DNA of 64,000 bases from JAVBQB01 sp031549265 (lineage in GTDB: Bacteria; Bacillota; Clostridia; Oscillospirales; JAVBQB01). Positions 1 to 8,302 of this stretch are shown here, in pieces. Every line of letters begins with the position of its first letter. Within the stretch, counting starts at the first letter, position 1. The notes beneath the pieces are model-generated. The model did no database searches. It saw only the letters and a list, made by a program, of their open reading frames with translations, and had not been told where the DNA came from. The stretch is from positions 248,001-312,000 of the forward strand of contig JAVBQB010000002.1 of NCBI GenBank assembly GCA_031549265.1, in the 5' to 3' direction. The position numbers were made by a program, and so were the translations under genes.

Positions 1-861
1 CCGCGCAAGGGTTTCGATGCCGTTGAGCGACTGGCAGAGCGTTCGTTTATGCGCGAGGCGGATTACGCCCAATGCCAGGGCGACGCTGGTCAGCAGCAAT
101 AAGCCCTCGGGGATCATGCCGAGCATACCGGCGGTGGCCGTAAGAATGGCGTCCTGCCAAATCTGGTGCGAGAGCAGGAGCTGCGTCGCGAAAAGCGCGG
201 CGCCCATCGGGAAAATGATGAACGAAACTAGCTTCAGTATCCAATTGAGCGCGTCGCGCAGTTCGGAGCGCACTTTTTTATATTTGCGTGATTCATGAGC
301 GATTTTAGCGGCGAAGCTGTCGTCTCCAACGGCGGTCACCTTCATAAAAAGGCGCCCGGAGACAACGAAGCTGCCCGACATCATTTGATCGCCCTCGGAT
401 TTGCTTACGGTGTCCGACTCGCCGGTGAGCAGTGATTCGTCAACGTCGCACGACTCGGAAGAGATAACGTATCCGTCAGCGGGAACCTGTTTGCCCGGAG
501 TCAGCAGGAGCGTATCGTCCAGCACGATATCCTCAGTATTGATAACGCATTCCTGACCGTCACGAACCGCGACTGCACGGGGCGCGGTGAGCAAACTGAG
601 CTTGTCCAGCGTCCTTTTCGCCCGGATTTCCTGAAATATCCCGATACCTGTGTTGGTAACTATAATAAAAAGAAACAATAAGTTCTTGTAATTACCCGTA
701 ATTAGCACGAGAAAACCGAGAATCAGATTTATCAGGTTAAAGATGGTGAAAATGTTATCAAAGAATATTCTTTTGTAGGATTTTGAGACGTTTTTCGAGC
801 TGATATTGACCTGTCCGTTATTTACGCGCTGCGCGACTTCCGCACGGGTTAAGCCGTTTAT
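1..861 (-). CDS. P-type cation-transporting ATPase, N-terminal part (cut by window edge)
   Basis: This is the first 287 codons of a cation-pumping P-type ATPase in the cytoplasmic membrane. Reading from 861 down to 1 gives a soluble N-terminus containing GLTRAEVA and GQVN, a membrane pair at about residues 35-78, the actuator-domain motif TGES at 146-149, another membrane segment at 209-230, and the PEGL ion-site motif at 251-254. The phosphorylation motif DKTGT must lie beyond the window. PEGL is typical of type II-like pumps of Firmicutes; the ion cannot be named. The start is odd: no ATG, GTG or TTG is in frame near the N-terminus, but an ATA codon at 859-861 sits 7 bases after a perfect GGAGG. 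A good promoter lies at 895-924. Confidence 0.88.
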   Translation of the reverse strand, partial: MNGLTRAEVAQRVNNGQVNISSKNVSKSYKRIFFDNIFTIFNLINLILGFLVLITGNYKNLLFLFIIVTNTGIGIFQEIRAKRTLDKLSLLTAPRAVAVRDGQECVINTEDIVLDDTLLLTPGKQVPADGYVISSESCDVDESLLTGESDTVSKSEGDQMMSGSFVVSGRLFMKVTAVGDDSFAAKIAHESRKYKKVRSELRDALNWILKLVSFIIFPMGAALFATQLLLSHQIWQDAILTATAGMLGMIPEGLLLLTSVALALGVIRLAHKRTLCQSLNGIETLAR

Positions 862-894
862 GCGATCACCTCCAAGTGGTGGGGGATGATTGGT

Positions 895-924
895 ATTATA
901 CGTTGAAAGGGCCGCAAAATCAAT
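895..924 (-). promoter_or_regulatory. Sigma-A type promoter of the P-type ATPase gene
   Basis: On the minus strand, TTGATT (919-924) is followed after 17 bases by a perfect TATAAT (895-900). It lies about 35 bases upstream of the ribosome binding site of the ATPase gene. Confidence 0.75.
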
Positions 925-1019
925 GCAAAAATAAACACTTTACGAACGAATTGCATATTATGTGAATGTAAGAGAAGAAAGAACCCAGAAAACAAAAACT
1001 CATCGCGAGGGAGAGAAAT

Positions 1020-1463
1020 ATGGCTTACAGCGATCGAGAGCTACTCGCAAGACTCATTAAATGCGAGGCAGGAGGAGAGGGAGACACCGGTATGCGGGCG
1101 GTGGCTAGCGTTGTAATGAACAGGGTGGACACACCGCACGGCGAATATCAGCGGGTCGGCCAGGGAAACCTCAAAAACGTGATTTACCAGCCCGGCCAGT
1201 TTGACTGCGTTGAGACAAAGCTCTACGGCAAACCCAACCCGCAGAACATCTACGCGACTCCGCCGGAGCCGGAGCATTACAGGATTGCGGACTGGGCGAT
1301 CGGGGGCGGGCGCGCGCCGTCGGCGGCGGACAGTCTGTGGTATATGAATCCGTTCAAGCCGGTCTGCATGACTTATTTTCCGGTAAACCGCTCAGGTGTT
1401 ATCCACAACAGGATTGTTCAGCACTGCTTTTACCGTCCTACCAACCTCTACAAACTCACATGA
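1020..1463 (+). CDS. cwlJ: Spore cortex-lytic cell wall hydrolase, CwlJ type
   Basis: This 147-residue protein consists of one SleB/CwlJ hydrolase domain with no signal peptide and no peptidoglycan-binding domain. That matches CwlJ (about 140 residues) rather than the longer SleB. Family members degrade the muramic-delta-lactam cortex during germination. The presumed catalytic glutamate is in the KCEAGGEG segment (Glu16), followed by the conserved VASVVMNRV helix. A GGGAG ribosome site precedes the ATG. The next gene is gerQ, whose product is needed for CwlJ to localise in the Bacillus spore coat, and the two form an operon in some bacilli. That pairing strongly supports the call. Expression would be expected in the mother cell late in sporulation; I see no convincing sporulation promoter. 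Confidence 0.9.
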   Translation: MAYSDRELLARLIKCEAGGEGDTGMRAVASVVMNRVDTPHGEYQRVGQGNLKNVIYQPGQFDCVETKLYGKPNPQNIYATPPEPEHYRIADWAIGGGRAPSAADSLWYMNPFKPVCMTYFPVNRSGVIHNRIVQHCFYRPTNLYKLT

Positions 1464-1514
1464 TATCCGTACGAGTCAGACAGCATAATTATTGAGATGG
1501 AAAGGATACTCACA

Positions 1515-2081
1515 ATGAATCACGACAGCAATCCCAAAGCCGCGCCTTACATCGCCTATCCCGGATCTCAGATGTCAGACGCCCAGACCCAGTCGCTCAT
1601 TGAGGATTCGGTCTGGGGAGACGCGCCGCCGGCAGGTTCTCCATACATGTCGCCATACCCCGGAACATCGCCTCAAATGCAGTCTTACCCTTCGCAGCAA
1701 ATGCCGCCGATGTCCGGCCAGCAGATGCCGATGCAGCAAAACATGATGCAGTCCGATATGGGCGGTCCAATGAACTCGGATATGGCGCAGACAGCCGAAA
1801 GCCAGATGATTGCCGGCCCGGATACGCCCGAAACGCTGACAAATCCGATTTACACCCCGGCTTTCCTCGCGCAGAACATCGGCAAACTTATGCGGGTAGA
1901 ATTCCTGATTGGCGACCAAATCACCGACAGAGTGGGACGACTGCTCAAGGTAGGCGCCAGCTATATCCTGCTGAGATCTATCGAGCCCACCAGCGTCATC
2001 ATGTGCGACCTCTATTCAATCAAATTTGTGACCATAGTCGGAAACAATACGACTGCCGCGCTGTATAACGGCAGGATATAA
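1515..2081 (+). CDS. gerQ: Spore coat protein GerQ
   Basis: The last 75 or so of 188 residues form the conserved GerQ domain (LAQNIGKLMRVEF to the C-terminus). The N-terminal half is low-complexity, rich in Pro, Met, Gln and Ser, with repeated QQMP-like units between about residues 50 and 95. In Bacillus, GerQ is an inner coat protein that holds CwlJ in place and is cross-linked by transglutaminase. I chose the ATG at 1515 because GAAAGGA lies 8-9 bases before it; an in-frame ATG at 1497 has no good site. It lies 51 bases after cwlJ and is probably cotranscribed. The N-terminal half contains few lysines, so the lysine-based cross-linking known in Bacillus may differ here. Confidence 0.88.
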   Translation: MNHDSNPKAAPYIAYPGSQMSDAQTQSLIEDSVWGDAPPAGSPYMSPYPGTSPQMQSYPSQQMPPMSGQQMPMQQNMMQSDMGGPMNSDMAQTAESQMIAGPDTPETLTNPIYTPAFLAQNIGKLMRVEFLIGDQITDRVGRLLKVGASYILLRSIEPTSVIMCDLYSIKFVTIVGNNTTAALYNGRI

Positions 2082-2125
2082 CGCGCGAGCATACATATGT
2101 TTGAACCGGAAGTGCGCGGTTTTGC

Positions 2126-2154
2126 TTGACGCGCCGGTCTCTATCTGGTATAGT
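2126..2154 (+). promoter_or_regulatory. Promoter of the thiamin-precursor uptake operon
   Basis: TTGACG (2126-2131), a 17-base spacer, then TATAGT (2149-2154). Transcription would begin just upstream of the TPP riboswitch. Confidence 0.8.
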
Positions 2155-2173
2155 GTGAGAAAACTTAATATTT

Positions 2174-2250
2174 GCAGGGGAGCTTTTTGCTGAGAGGGGA
2201 CAACGTCCCGACCCTTTACCTGACCCGGATAATGCCGGCGTAGGGAGCAG
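2174..2250 (+). promoter_or_regulatory. TPP riboswitch (THI element)
   Basis: The leader contains the diagnostic THI-box blocks in order: GCTGAGA at about 2189, ACCC at about 2211, then CCTGACCCGGATAATGCCGG and CGTAGGGA ending at 2250. These are the conserved pyrophosphate- and pyrimidine-sensing arms of the thiamin pyrophosphate aptamer. It is followed by an intrinsic terminator at 2291-2323 and then the substrate-binding protein gene, so it most likely works by transcription attenuation: TPP bound, terminator formed, operon off. Confidence 0.95.
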
Positions 2251-2290
2251 TTTGGCACTGAATTGGTGCATTGTCTTATACTCTCAAACA

Positions 2291-2323
2291 AAATCCTCCT
2301 TTTGCAGGAGGATTTTTTTATTT
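2291..2323 (+). terminator. Riboswitch-controlled intrinsic terminator
   Basis: A 9-bp stem (AAATCCTCC at 2291-2299 with GGAGGATTT at 2307-2315), a 7-base loop, and a T-rich tail. It lies between the TPP aptamer and the ribosome site of the next gene, the expected place for an expression-platform terminator. Confidence 0.88.
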
Positions 2324-2334
2324 TGGAGGGTAAA

Positions 2335-3297
2335 ATGAAAAAACTTGCATTACTGGTACTCGCGCTCATTTTTGTCTGCGCCGCGGCGGCGTGTTCAAGC
2401 GGAAACGACAAGATAACCATAGTTCTCGACTGGGCGCCGAATACCAACCACGCGGGCATTTACGCAGCGCAGGATCAGGGATATTTCGCCGAAGAAGGAC
2501 TTGACGTTCAGATCATTCAGCCGCCCGAGGACGGCGCTGTCCCGCTTGTTGCCAACGGCGGCGCGCAGTTTGGCGTTTCATTCCAGGAGCAAGTCATGCA
2601 GGCGGTCTGTTCCGACAACCCGATGCCGGTAACAACGGTAGCGGCGGTTTTGCAGCACAACACGTCCGGCATAATTTCGCGGGGAGAGCTGGGCGTCACC
2701 AGTCCGGCCAAGCTTGAGGGGCTGACTTACGCGTCGTACGAGATGCCCACCGAGCTCGCCATCCTGAAAAACATAGTGGAAAGTGACGGCGGAGACTATT
2801 CGAAGATCAACGTCGTTCCCAACGCCGCGACCGATATCGTTTCCGCGCTTAGCACCGGTACCGACAGCGTCTGGGGCTATTACGCGTGGGAGGGAGTCGC
2901 CTGCGAGGTCGCGGGGCTGGATATAGACTTCATCCCGGTCAAGGACATTAATCCGGTGCTTGACTTCTATACTCCTGTAATTATATCATCTACAGATTTT
3001 ACAAAGAATAATCCGGAGACCGTCCGGAAATTCGTCAACGCTCTCGCCCGGGGATACACACTATGCGCTACTGAACATAAAAAAGCGGTTGAGATTATGG
3101 AGCGCTGTGTGCCAGAGATTAAGGGGAAACTACTTGAAGCCAGCATGGAATATATCGCGCCGGAATTTATTGGCGACGCGCATCAGTGGGGCGAAATTGA
3201 CACTGAACGCTGGGACAGGTTTAATACATGGATGTATAGCAATGAACTAATTAACAAAAAACCCGTTTCCGGCGAGGCGTTGTGGAGTGAAAGGTGA
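2335..3297 (+). CDS. thiY: Thiamin pyrimidine precursor-binding lipoprotein, ThiY/NMT1-THI5 family
   Basis: A 320-residue extracytoplasmic binding protein. It has a lipoprotein signal peptide with the lipobox cysteine near residue 21 (AAACSS) and then an NMT1/THI5-like domain starting with LDWAPNTNHAGIYAAQDQGY, the signature of ThiY-type proteins that bind hydroxymethylpyrimidine precursors. The ATG at 2335 is preceded by TTGGAGGG; an upstream in-frame start at 2263 lies inside the terminator and is not plausible. The TPP riboswitch independently ties it to thiamin. The ATPase gene follows with overlap. The exact pyrimidine ligand cannot be read from the sequence. Confidence 0.9.
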   Translation: MKKLALLVLALIFVCAAAACSSGNDKITIVLDWAPNTNHAGIYAAQDQGYFAEEGLDVQIIQPPEDGAVPLVANGGAQFGVSFQEQVMQAVCSDNPMPVTTVAAVLQHNTSGIISRGELGVTSPAKLEGLTYASYEMPTELAILKNIVESDGGDYSKINVVPNAATDIVSALSTGTDSVWGYYAWEGVACEVAGLDIDFIPVKDINPVLDFYTPVIISSTDFTKNNPETVRKFVNALARGYTLCATEHKKAVEIMERCVPEIKGKLLEASMEYIAPEFIGDAHQWGEIDTERWDRFNTWMYSNELINKKPVSGEALWSER

Positions 3298-4031
3298 TGC
3301 TGGAAGCGTGGAGTATCACTAAGAATTACCAGGGCGTGGCGGTGATCGAAGATGTTTCCATTACTGTCGCGGACAAAGAAACGGTTGGCCTCATCGGACG
3401 GTCCGGCGTCGGAAAGAGCACACTTTTTCACGTGCTTTCCGGGATATCGAAGCCGGACGCCGGACAGGTGCTGGTCGATGGCGCCGACGTAACCGGGTCG
3501 CCCGGCAAGGTCGGATATATGCAGCAAAAAGATTTACTGCTTCCGTACAAAACGATTGCGGACAACATAGCGCTTCCGCTGATGCTCCGGGGCGTTCGCA
3601 AGAATGAAGCGCGGGCGCGGGTGCTGAAGCTTTTGCCGGAATACGGCCTGGAGGGGACAGGCCAAAAATACCCAAGTCAACTCTCCGGCGGAATGCGCCA
3701 GCGGGCGGCGCTGCTCCGCACCTGGATGATAAAGACCGGGAATCTGCTGCTGGATGAACCGTTTTCGGCGCTCGATTCGTTTACGCGCCGTCAAATGCAG
3801 GATTGGTACATGTCGATATGCGCCGCGAGCGATACGTCAACCCTGCTGATAACGCATGATATCGATGAGGCTATCCTGATGTGCGACAGGGTTTACGTCA
3901 TGTCCGGCTCTCCGGGGAGGATAACGTTTGAGCTGCCGACGCCTGCCGTCAGGCCGCGCGCGCCGGATTATATCACGACTTCCGAATTTATTGAGTATAA
4001 GAAGATGATAGCCTCGAAACTCGGCCAATAA
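3297..4031 (+). CDS. thiZ: ABC transporter ATPase, probable thiamin-precursor importer subunit
   Basis: A 244-residue ATPase of the nitrate/sulfonate/thiamin-precursor (TauB/SsuB/ThiZ) class. Visible motifs are Walker A GRSGVGKST, signature LSGGMRQR, Walker B LLLDEPFSALD and the switch histidine in LLITHDIDEA. The ATG at 3297 overlaps the stop codon of the binding-protein gene and has GGAG 9 bases upstream; a GTG one codon earlier is possible. Position behind the TPP riboswitch suggests thiamin-precursor uptake. The matching permease (ThiX) is not next to it: the next gene is nrdJ with its own promoter. The importer must therefore borrow a permease from elsewhere or be incomplete. Confidence 0.85.
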   Translation: MLEAWSITKNYQGVAVIEDVSITVADKETVGLIGRSGVGKSTLFHVLSGISKPDAGQVLVDGADVTGSPGKVGYMQQKDLLLPYKTIADNIALPLMLRGVRKNEARARVLKLLPEYGLEGTGQKYPSQLSGGMRQRAALLRTWMIKTGNLLLDEPFSALDSFTRRQMQDWYMSICAASDTSTLLITHDIDEAILMCDRVYVMSGSPGRITFELPTPAVRPRAPDYITTSEFIEYKKMIASKLGQ

Positions 4032-4036
4032 TACAA

Positions 4037-4065
4037 TTTTCATTAGCTAAATAATGTGGTATAAT
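4037..4065 (+). promoter_or_regulatory. Probable nrdJ promoter
   Basis: TTTTCA (4037-4042), 17-base spacer, perfect TATAAT (4060-4065). The -35 match is weak and the -10 is strong. Confidence 0.55.
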
Positions 4066-4081
4066 CAATAAATATTGAAAC

Positions 4082-4112
4082 GCGCCGCCTGATTTACGGA
4101 TACGGGCGGCGC
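4082..4112 (+). other. Hairpin in the nrdJ leader
   Basis: A perfect 8-bp GC-rich stem (GCGCCGCC with GGCGGCGC) and a 15-base loop, in the transcribed leader 57 bases before the nrdJ start. No T-tract follows, so it is not an ordinary terminator. I see no B12-box, so it is not evidently a cobalamin riboswitch. Confidence 0.5.
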
Positions 4113-4169
4113 AAAATTAGCGGAAGTTTGCAAAAGCATCCGCCAGCTGCTTATTTGGAGAGTGCATTG

Positions 4170-6368
4170 ATGAAATTTAGCCAAAACGCGCAAACCGTCC
4201 TCAACCGACGGTATGTCATCAGGGATGAGGAGGGCAAGCCTGCCGAGACGCCGGAACAACTCTTTCGGCGGGTCGCGCGTTCGATCGCCGAGTGCGACCG
4301 CGCGTTTGACGAAAACGCTGATATTGAAGCGCTGGCCGAGCGCTTTTATGATATGATGACAAGTCTTGAGTTTCTCCCAAATTCGCCGACGCTTATGAAC
4401 GCGGGGCGGCCGCTGGGGCAGCTTGCGGCTTGTTTTGTGTTGCCTGTGGAAGACACACTCGACGGGATTTTTGAGTCGATCAAGCAAGCAGCGCTTATCC
4501 ACAAAAGCGGAGGCGGTACCGGATTTTCCTTCTCGCGTCTGCGTCCGAGAGGATCGCCCGTTAACACCACAGGCGGAGTAGCTTCCGGCCCGGTCAGCTT
4601 TATGAGGGTTTTCAACAGCGCGACCAACGCCGTCAAGCAGGGCGGCACCCGGCGCGGCGCCAATATGGGCATCCTTAACGTCCAGCATCCGGATATTCTG
4701 GAGTTCATATCGTGCAAGGACGACAAAGATGACTTCACTAACTTCAATATTTCGGTCGCGCTAACCGAGGAGTTTATGGCTGCCGCCGCAACCGGCGGGG
4801 AATATGATCTAATTGACCCGCGGACGGATGAGCGCGTAGGCAAGCTGAACGCGGGCGACGTGTTTGGTCGCATTGTCGAATCGTCCTGGCGCACGGGGGA
4901 ACCCGGCATCATCTTTATCGACAGAATGAACGCGGACAATGTACTGCCGTCGAGAGGGAAGATTGAGGCGACCAATCCGTGCGGCGAGCAGCCGCTGCTG
5001 CCGTATGAATCCTGCAATCTCGGCTCGGTCAATCTGCTCGCGATGTACGACGGCAACGGCGGCGTTAATTGGGACAAGCTATCGGCGACTGTGCGCGACA
5101 GCGTCCATTTTCTGGACAACGTAATTGAAGCCAACCGGTACCCGAATGAGCTAATTGCGCAAACGACCAGGGGCTCCCGCAAAATCGGCCTGGGCGTCAT
5201 GGGATTTGCCGATTTGCTGCTGAAAATGGGCATTCCGTACAACTCGGAGTCGGCGGTAGAAGTTGCCGGGCGCGTTATGAGCTTTATTTCGTCGGCGGCG
5301 AGGGACGCCAGCCGTGAGCTTGCCAAAAGCCGCGGAGCTTTTCCGCTGTTTGCCGAGAGCACGCTGTCCGCGGGTGAACCTATGCGAAATGCCACTGTCA
5401 CAACGATAGCGCCAACAGGAACGCTGTCGATTATCGCCGGGGTTTCCAGCGGCATCGAGCCGATTTTCGGACTGACATTTGTGCGCACCGTTATGGACGG
5501 AGACAGACTCGTCGAGGTCAATCCCGTGCTGACCGATGTCCTGAATGAGCGCGGACTGCTGAACGACCAAATTCTGGAGGACATCCGCCAAAGCGGCTCG
5601 CTCACGGGAATCCCGGAAGATATGGCGAACGTATTTGTCACGGCCCATGACATCGCGCCCGAATGGCATATAAGGATTCAGGCAGCCTTTCAGCGCCATA
5701 CTGATAACGCCGTATCCAAGACGGTCAACTTCCCAGGCGACGCGTCACCAGCCGACATAAGAAGCGCTTTTGAGCTCGCGCATTCGCTGGGGTGTAAAGG
5801 GGTGACCATATACAGAGATGGCAGCCGCAGCGAGCAGGTGCTGACCCGCGAAACACCTGGTTCCGGGCAGGAAACCGGACAGCCGGAGCCTGACAAGTTC
5901 GTTAAGCCGAGGCCAAGGCCGGAGGTTACGACCGGGTTTACCGAGCGGGTCAAGGTGGGCTGCGGAAACCTGTATGTTACGATAAATTACGACGAAAACG
6001 GCGTCTGCGAAGTCTTTACGAATACAGGCAAGGCGGGCGGCTGTCCTTCCCAGAGCGAAGCGACGGCGAGGCTTGCGACGGCGGCACTGCGCGCGGCGGT
6101 CGACCCGCAGTGCATCATAGACCAGCTCTCGGGAATACGTTGCCATTCGACCATTCGCCAGTCAGGTCTCAAAGCGCTGTCTTGCCCGGACGCGATTGCC
6201 AAGGTGCTGGCCAAGGTCGTCGACCACCGCAACGGCAAAATCCGCACAGAGGAAGAAAATCCGGCGGCAAAGCCCGGTGCTCCGGCCTGTCCTGAATGCG
6301 GAGCGGAGCTTACGCACGCCGAGGGATGCGCGATATGCCGCAAATGCGGATACAGCCGCTGCAACTAA
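4170..6368 (+). CDS. nrdJ: Adenosylcobalamin-dependent (class II) ribonucleotide reductase
   Basis: A 732-residue enzyme that reduces ribonucleotides to deoxyribonucleotides using coenzyme B12, independent of oxygen. Conserved blocks include SLEFLPNSPTLMNAG, GGTGFSFSRLRPRG, and the active-site motif NPCGEQ (residues 269-274) followed by PYESCNLGSVNL. The C-terminus has a zinc-ribbon-like pair of CxxC motifs (CPEC and CRKC) typical of the long class II form. I chose ATG 4170 because GGAG lies at the right distance; an in-frame ATG at 4128 lacks a site. A hairpin sits in the leader. No activase or NrdR gene is adjacent. Confidence 0.95.
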   Translation: MKFSQNAQTVLNRRYVIRDEEGKPAETPEQLFRRVARSIAECDRAFDENADIEALAERFYDMMTSLEFLPNSPTLMNAGRPLGQLAACFVLPVEDTLDGIFESIKQAALIHKSGGGTGFSFSRLRPRGSPVNTTGGVASGPVSFMRVFNSATNAVKQGGTRRGANMGILNVQHPDILEFISCKDDKDDFTNFNISVALTEEFMAAAATGGEYDLIDPRTDERVGKLNAGDVFGRIVESSWRTGEPGIIFIDRMNADNVLPSRGKIEATNPCGEQPLLPYESCNLGSVNLLAMYDGNGGVNWDKLSATVRDSVHFLDNVIEANRYPNELIAQTTRGSRKIGLGVMGFADLLLKMGIPYNSESAVEVAGRVMSFISSAARDASRELAKSRGAFPLFAESTLSAGEPMRNATVTTIAPTGTLSIIAGVSSGIEPIFGLTFVRTVMDGDRLVEVNPVLTDVLNERGLLNDQILEDIRQSGSLTGIPEDMANVFVTAHDIAPEWHIRIQAAFQRHTDNAVSKTVNFPGDASPADIRSAFELAHSLGCKGVTIYRDGSRSEQVLTRETPGSGQETGQPEPDKFVKPRPRPEVTTGFTERVKVGCGNLYVTINYDENGVCEVFTNTGKAGGCPSQSEATARLATAALRAAVDPQCIIDQLSGIRCHSTIRQSGLKALSCPDAIAKVLAKVVDHRNGKIRTEEENPAAKPGAPACPECGAELTHAEGCAICRKCGYSRCN

Positions 6369-6411
6369 TAGTTATTGCGAGATTAATTGAGTATTCGAGG
6401 TTTTATATAAA

Positions 6412-7542
6412 ATGCATTACCTGGACAACGCCGCGACAACGGCGGTTTATCCCGAGGCTGCGGCTGCGGCGATGCGGGCGATGACCGAGGCGTTTGGAAA
6501 CCCTTCATCCGTGCACCGTATGGGGCGGGAGGCGGCGGCAATGGTGGCGGACGCGCGTTCAAACGTCGCCTCTGCGCTCGGCTGCGAGCCGTCCGAGGTG
6601 TTTTTCACTTCAAGCGGCACCGAAGCCAACAACTGGGCAATACTTCGGGGCGCGGCGGCGATGAAACGGCGAGGCAACCGCATAATCGTCTCGGCCGCCG
6701 AGCATTCGTCGGTGCTGGAGCCGGCGCGCGAACTGGCCGCTCTGGGATTTGACGTTGTGTTTCTGCCGCCTGCTAAAAATGGTGCGCTCGATAAAGAGAC
6801 GTTCGGAAACGCGCTGAACGACGGGACGATTCTCGTCAGCCTGATGCTGGTTAACAACGAGACCGGTGCTGTGTCGGACATTTCTGCCGCCGCGCGTATG
6901 ATTCGTGAGTCCGGCGCGCCCGCGATGCTGCACTGTGACGCCGTTCAGGGCTTTTTGAAGGTGGGATTTAAGCCTCAGACAATCGGCGCCGACTTTGTGA
7001 CGGTCAGCGCTCATAAGATCGGCGGTTGTAAGGGTGCGGGCGCGCTCTATATCAAAAAAAGCCGACGCCTGACTCCACTCATTCACGGCGGAGGACAGGA
7101 GAATCGGCTTCGTTCGGGTACGGAGGCGGTGCCCGCGATCGCGGCGTTCGGCGAGGCGGCAAAAATCGGATTACAGCGGTTCGCGGCGAATACCGCTAAG
7201 ATGCGCGGGGTTTTGGAGTACGCGCGGACAGCGCTTTCCGCGGTTACGCCCGCGTACGCGCCGGTGGCCGAGCCGGAAGCGCCGCATATACTGTGTGTTT
7301 CGGTCGCGGGGATGGCGGGCGAGGTGCTGGTTCGGTATCTGGGAGACCGGGGGGTATTCGTTTCGACAGGCGCCGCGTGCAGTAAAAAACGTAGCCACGT
7401 TCTGGAGTCAATGGGCGTTCCGGTCAAAATGATCGACAGCGCGATCAGGATAAGTCTTTCGCCCGAATCGGAGACGGACGACATCGACGCGCTGATTGTC
7501 GCGCTAAAAAGCGCCGTGCAGGACCTGGCGCATATAAGGTGA
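6412..7542 (+). CDS. Cysteine desulfurase, NifS/IscS family
   Basis: A 376-residue pyridoxal-phosphate enzyme that takes sulfur from cysteine for Fe-S clusters or thiolated tRNA and cofactors. The N-terminus LDNAATT and FTSSGTEANN are family hallmarks. The PLP lysine is in SAHKIGG, and the persulfide cysteine is in TGAACS, in the extended lobe typical of class I desulfurases. It begins 43 bases after nrdJ and may be cotranscribed. No thiI or iscU follows, so the acceptor is unknown. The ribosome site (CGAGG) is modest. A biosynthetic tRNA or thiamin role is possible given thi genes nearby, but that is inference. Confidence 0.9.
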   Translation: MHYLDNAATTAVYPEAAAAAMRAMTEAFGNPSSVHRMGREAAAMVADARSNVASALGCEPSEVFFTSSGTEANNWAILRGAAAMKRRGNRIIVSAAEHSSVLEPARELAALGFDVVFLPPAKNGALDKETFGNALNDGTILVSLMLVNNETGAVSDISAAARMIRESGAPAMLHCDAVQGFLKVGFKPQTIGADFVTVSAHKIGGCKGAGALYIKKSRRLTPLIHGGGQENRLRSGTEAVPAIAAFGEAAKIGLQRFAANTAKMRGVLEYARTALSAVTPAYAPVAEPEAPHILCVSVAGMAGEVLVRYLGDRGVFVSTGAACSKKRSHVLESMGVPVKMIDSAIRISLSPESETDDIDALIVALKSAVQDLAHIR

Positions 7543-7575
7543 TATTTATAATTAGAAGCGTTTGCGGTATTCGAC

Positions 7576-8268
7576 TTAGAGCATACCCTTGAGCCGCTCG
7601 CCGGAGGAATGAAGCACCATTAAGATAGATTTGACCAGCTGCGGATATTCCTCCTCAAGCATGTCGTTGGAAAGCTCGCCGAAATCGGGAACGGAATCCA
7701 GGTGGGACTGGTCGAGATTACGACCGACCAGAGACGCGACGAACCGCGCTTCGGAGATGCGCATGTCGGCGTCAGCGAGATTTTGAAACGAGGAGGAGGG
7801 CACCGAGAAGAACGCCTCGGGGTTCTTGCCTCTGGCGGAGTACATATGCCGGAAAACGCGGTATAGTGACGTGCTTATGTAGTTTGAAGCGTGAGTGATC
7901 GAAGCCTTGTGACCGGTCTTGCCGAGGATGTCCATAATTATACCGATGGTATTGACCAGCAGCTTCTTATTGAGCACGGCAAGGACGCTGCCGCGCATTA
8001 CGTTGTCCTTGTCATCGGAAATGTCGTGCAATTCTTCGGGATTAATGGCAGTTCCGTCCCGCGACATCGTTCGGCCAAGCAGATAGTCCGCCGAAACCTG
8101 ATAATAGTCACAGGCTCGTATAACAAATTCGAGTCCGGGTTCGCGGACTCCGTTTTCATAATGTGACAGCAGCGCCTGAGAGACCTTGAGGTCGGCAGAG
8201 GCCACGCGCTGGCTCAAATTGGCCTCCTGGCGCAACAGTGATAAGGTACGAGAAAAACTTGACGGCAT
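7576..8268 (-). CDS. XRE-family transcriptional regulator with a long C-terminal domain
   Basis: A 230-residue protein with an N-terminal helix-turn-helix of the XRE/Cro type at about residues 8-66, containing LSQRVASADLKVSQALLSHYENG and ending in SADYLLGR. Residues 80-230 form a mostly helical region that I do not recognise. A GGAGG precedes the ATG and a good promoter lies at 8303-8331. It is transcribed away from zapA, with which it shares a 155-base region. That makes control of zapA or of itself plausible, though no palindrome in the region is obvious. Target and signal are unknown. Confidence 0.8.
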   Translation of the reverse strand: MPSSFSRTLSLLRQEANLSQRVASADLKVSQALLSHYENGVREPGLEFVIRACDYYQVSADYLLGRTMSRDGTAINPEELHDISDDKDNVMRGSVLAVLNKKLLVNTIGIIMDILGKTGHKASITHASNYISTSLYRVFRHMYSARGKNPEAFFSVPSSSFQNLADADMRISEARFVASLVGRNLDQSHLDSVPDFGELSNDMLEEEYPQLVKSILMVLHSSGERLKGML

Positions 8269-8302
8269 TCGTCATCATCCTCCAATATTCTACATGCGGT
8301 AT

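Noticed and set aside
954..961. CATATTAT as a possible sporulation-sigma -10 for cwlJ-gerQ
   Set aside because: It resembles SigE/SigG -10 elements, but no matching -35 lies at acceptable spacing, so I do not call it.
4066..4169. Cobalamin riboswitch upstream of nrdJ
   Set aside because: The B12-box consensus is absent; only a simple hairpin is present.
4346..5653. Long minus-strand open frame (435 codons) opposite nrdJ
   Set aside because: It lies entirely within the reverse strand of a clear nrdJ gene, has no ribosome site and no recognisable domain; high G+C makes such antisense frames common.
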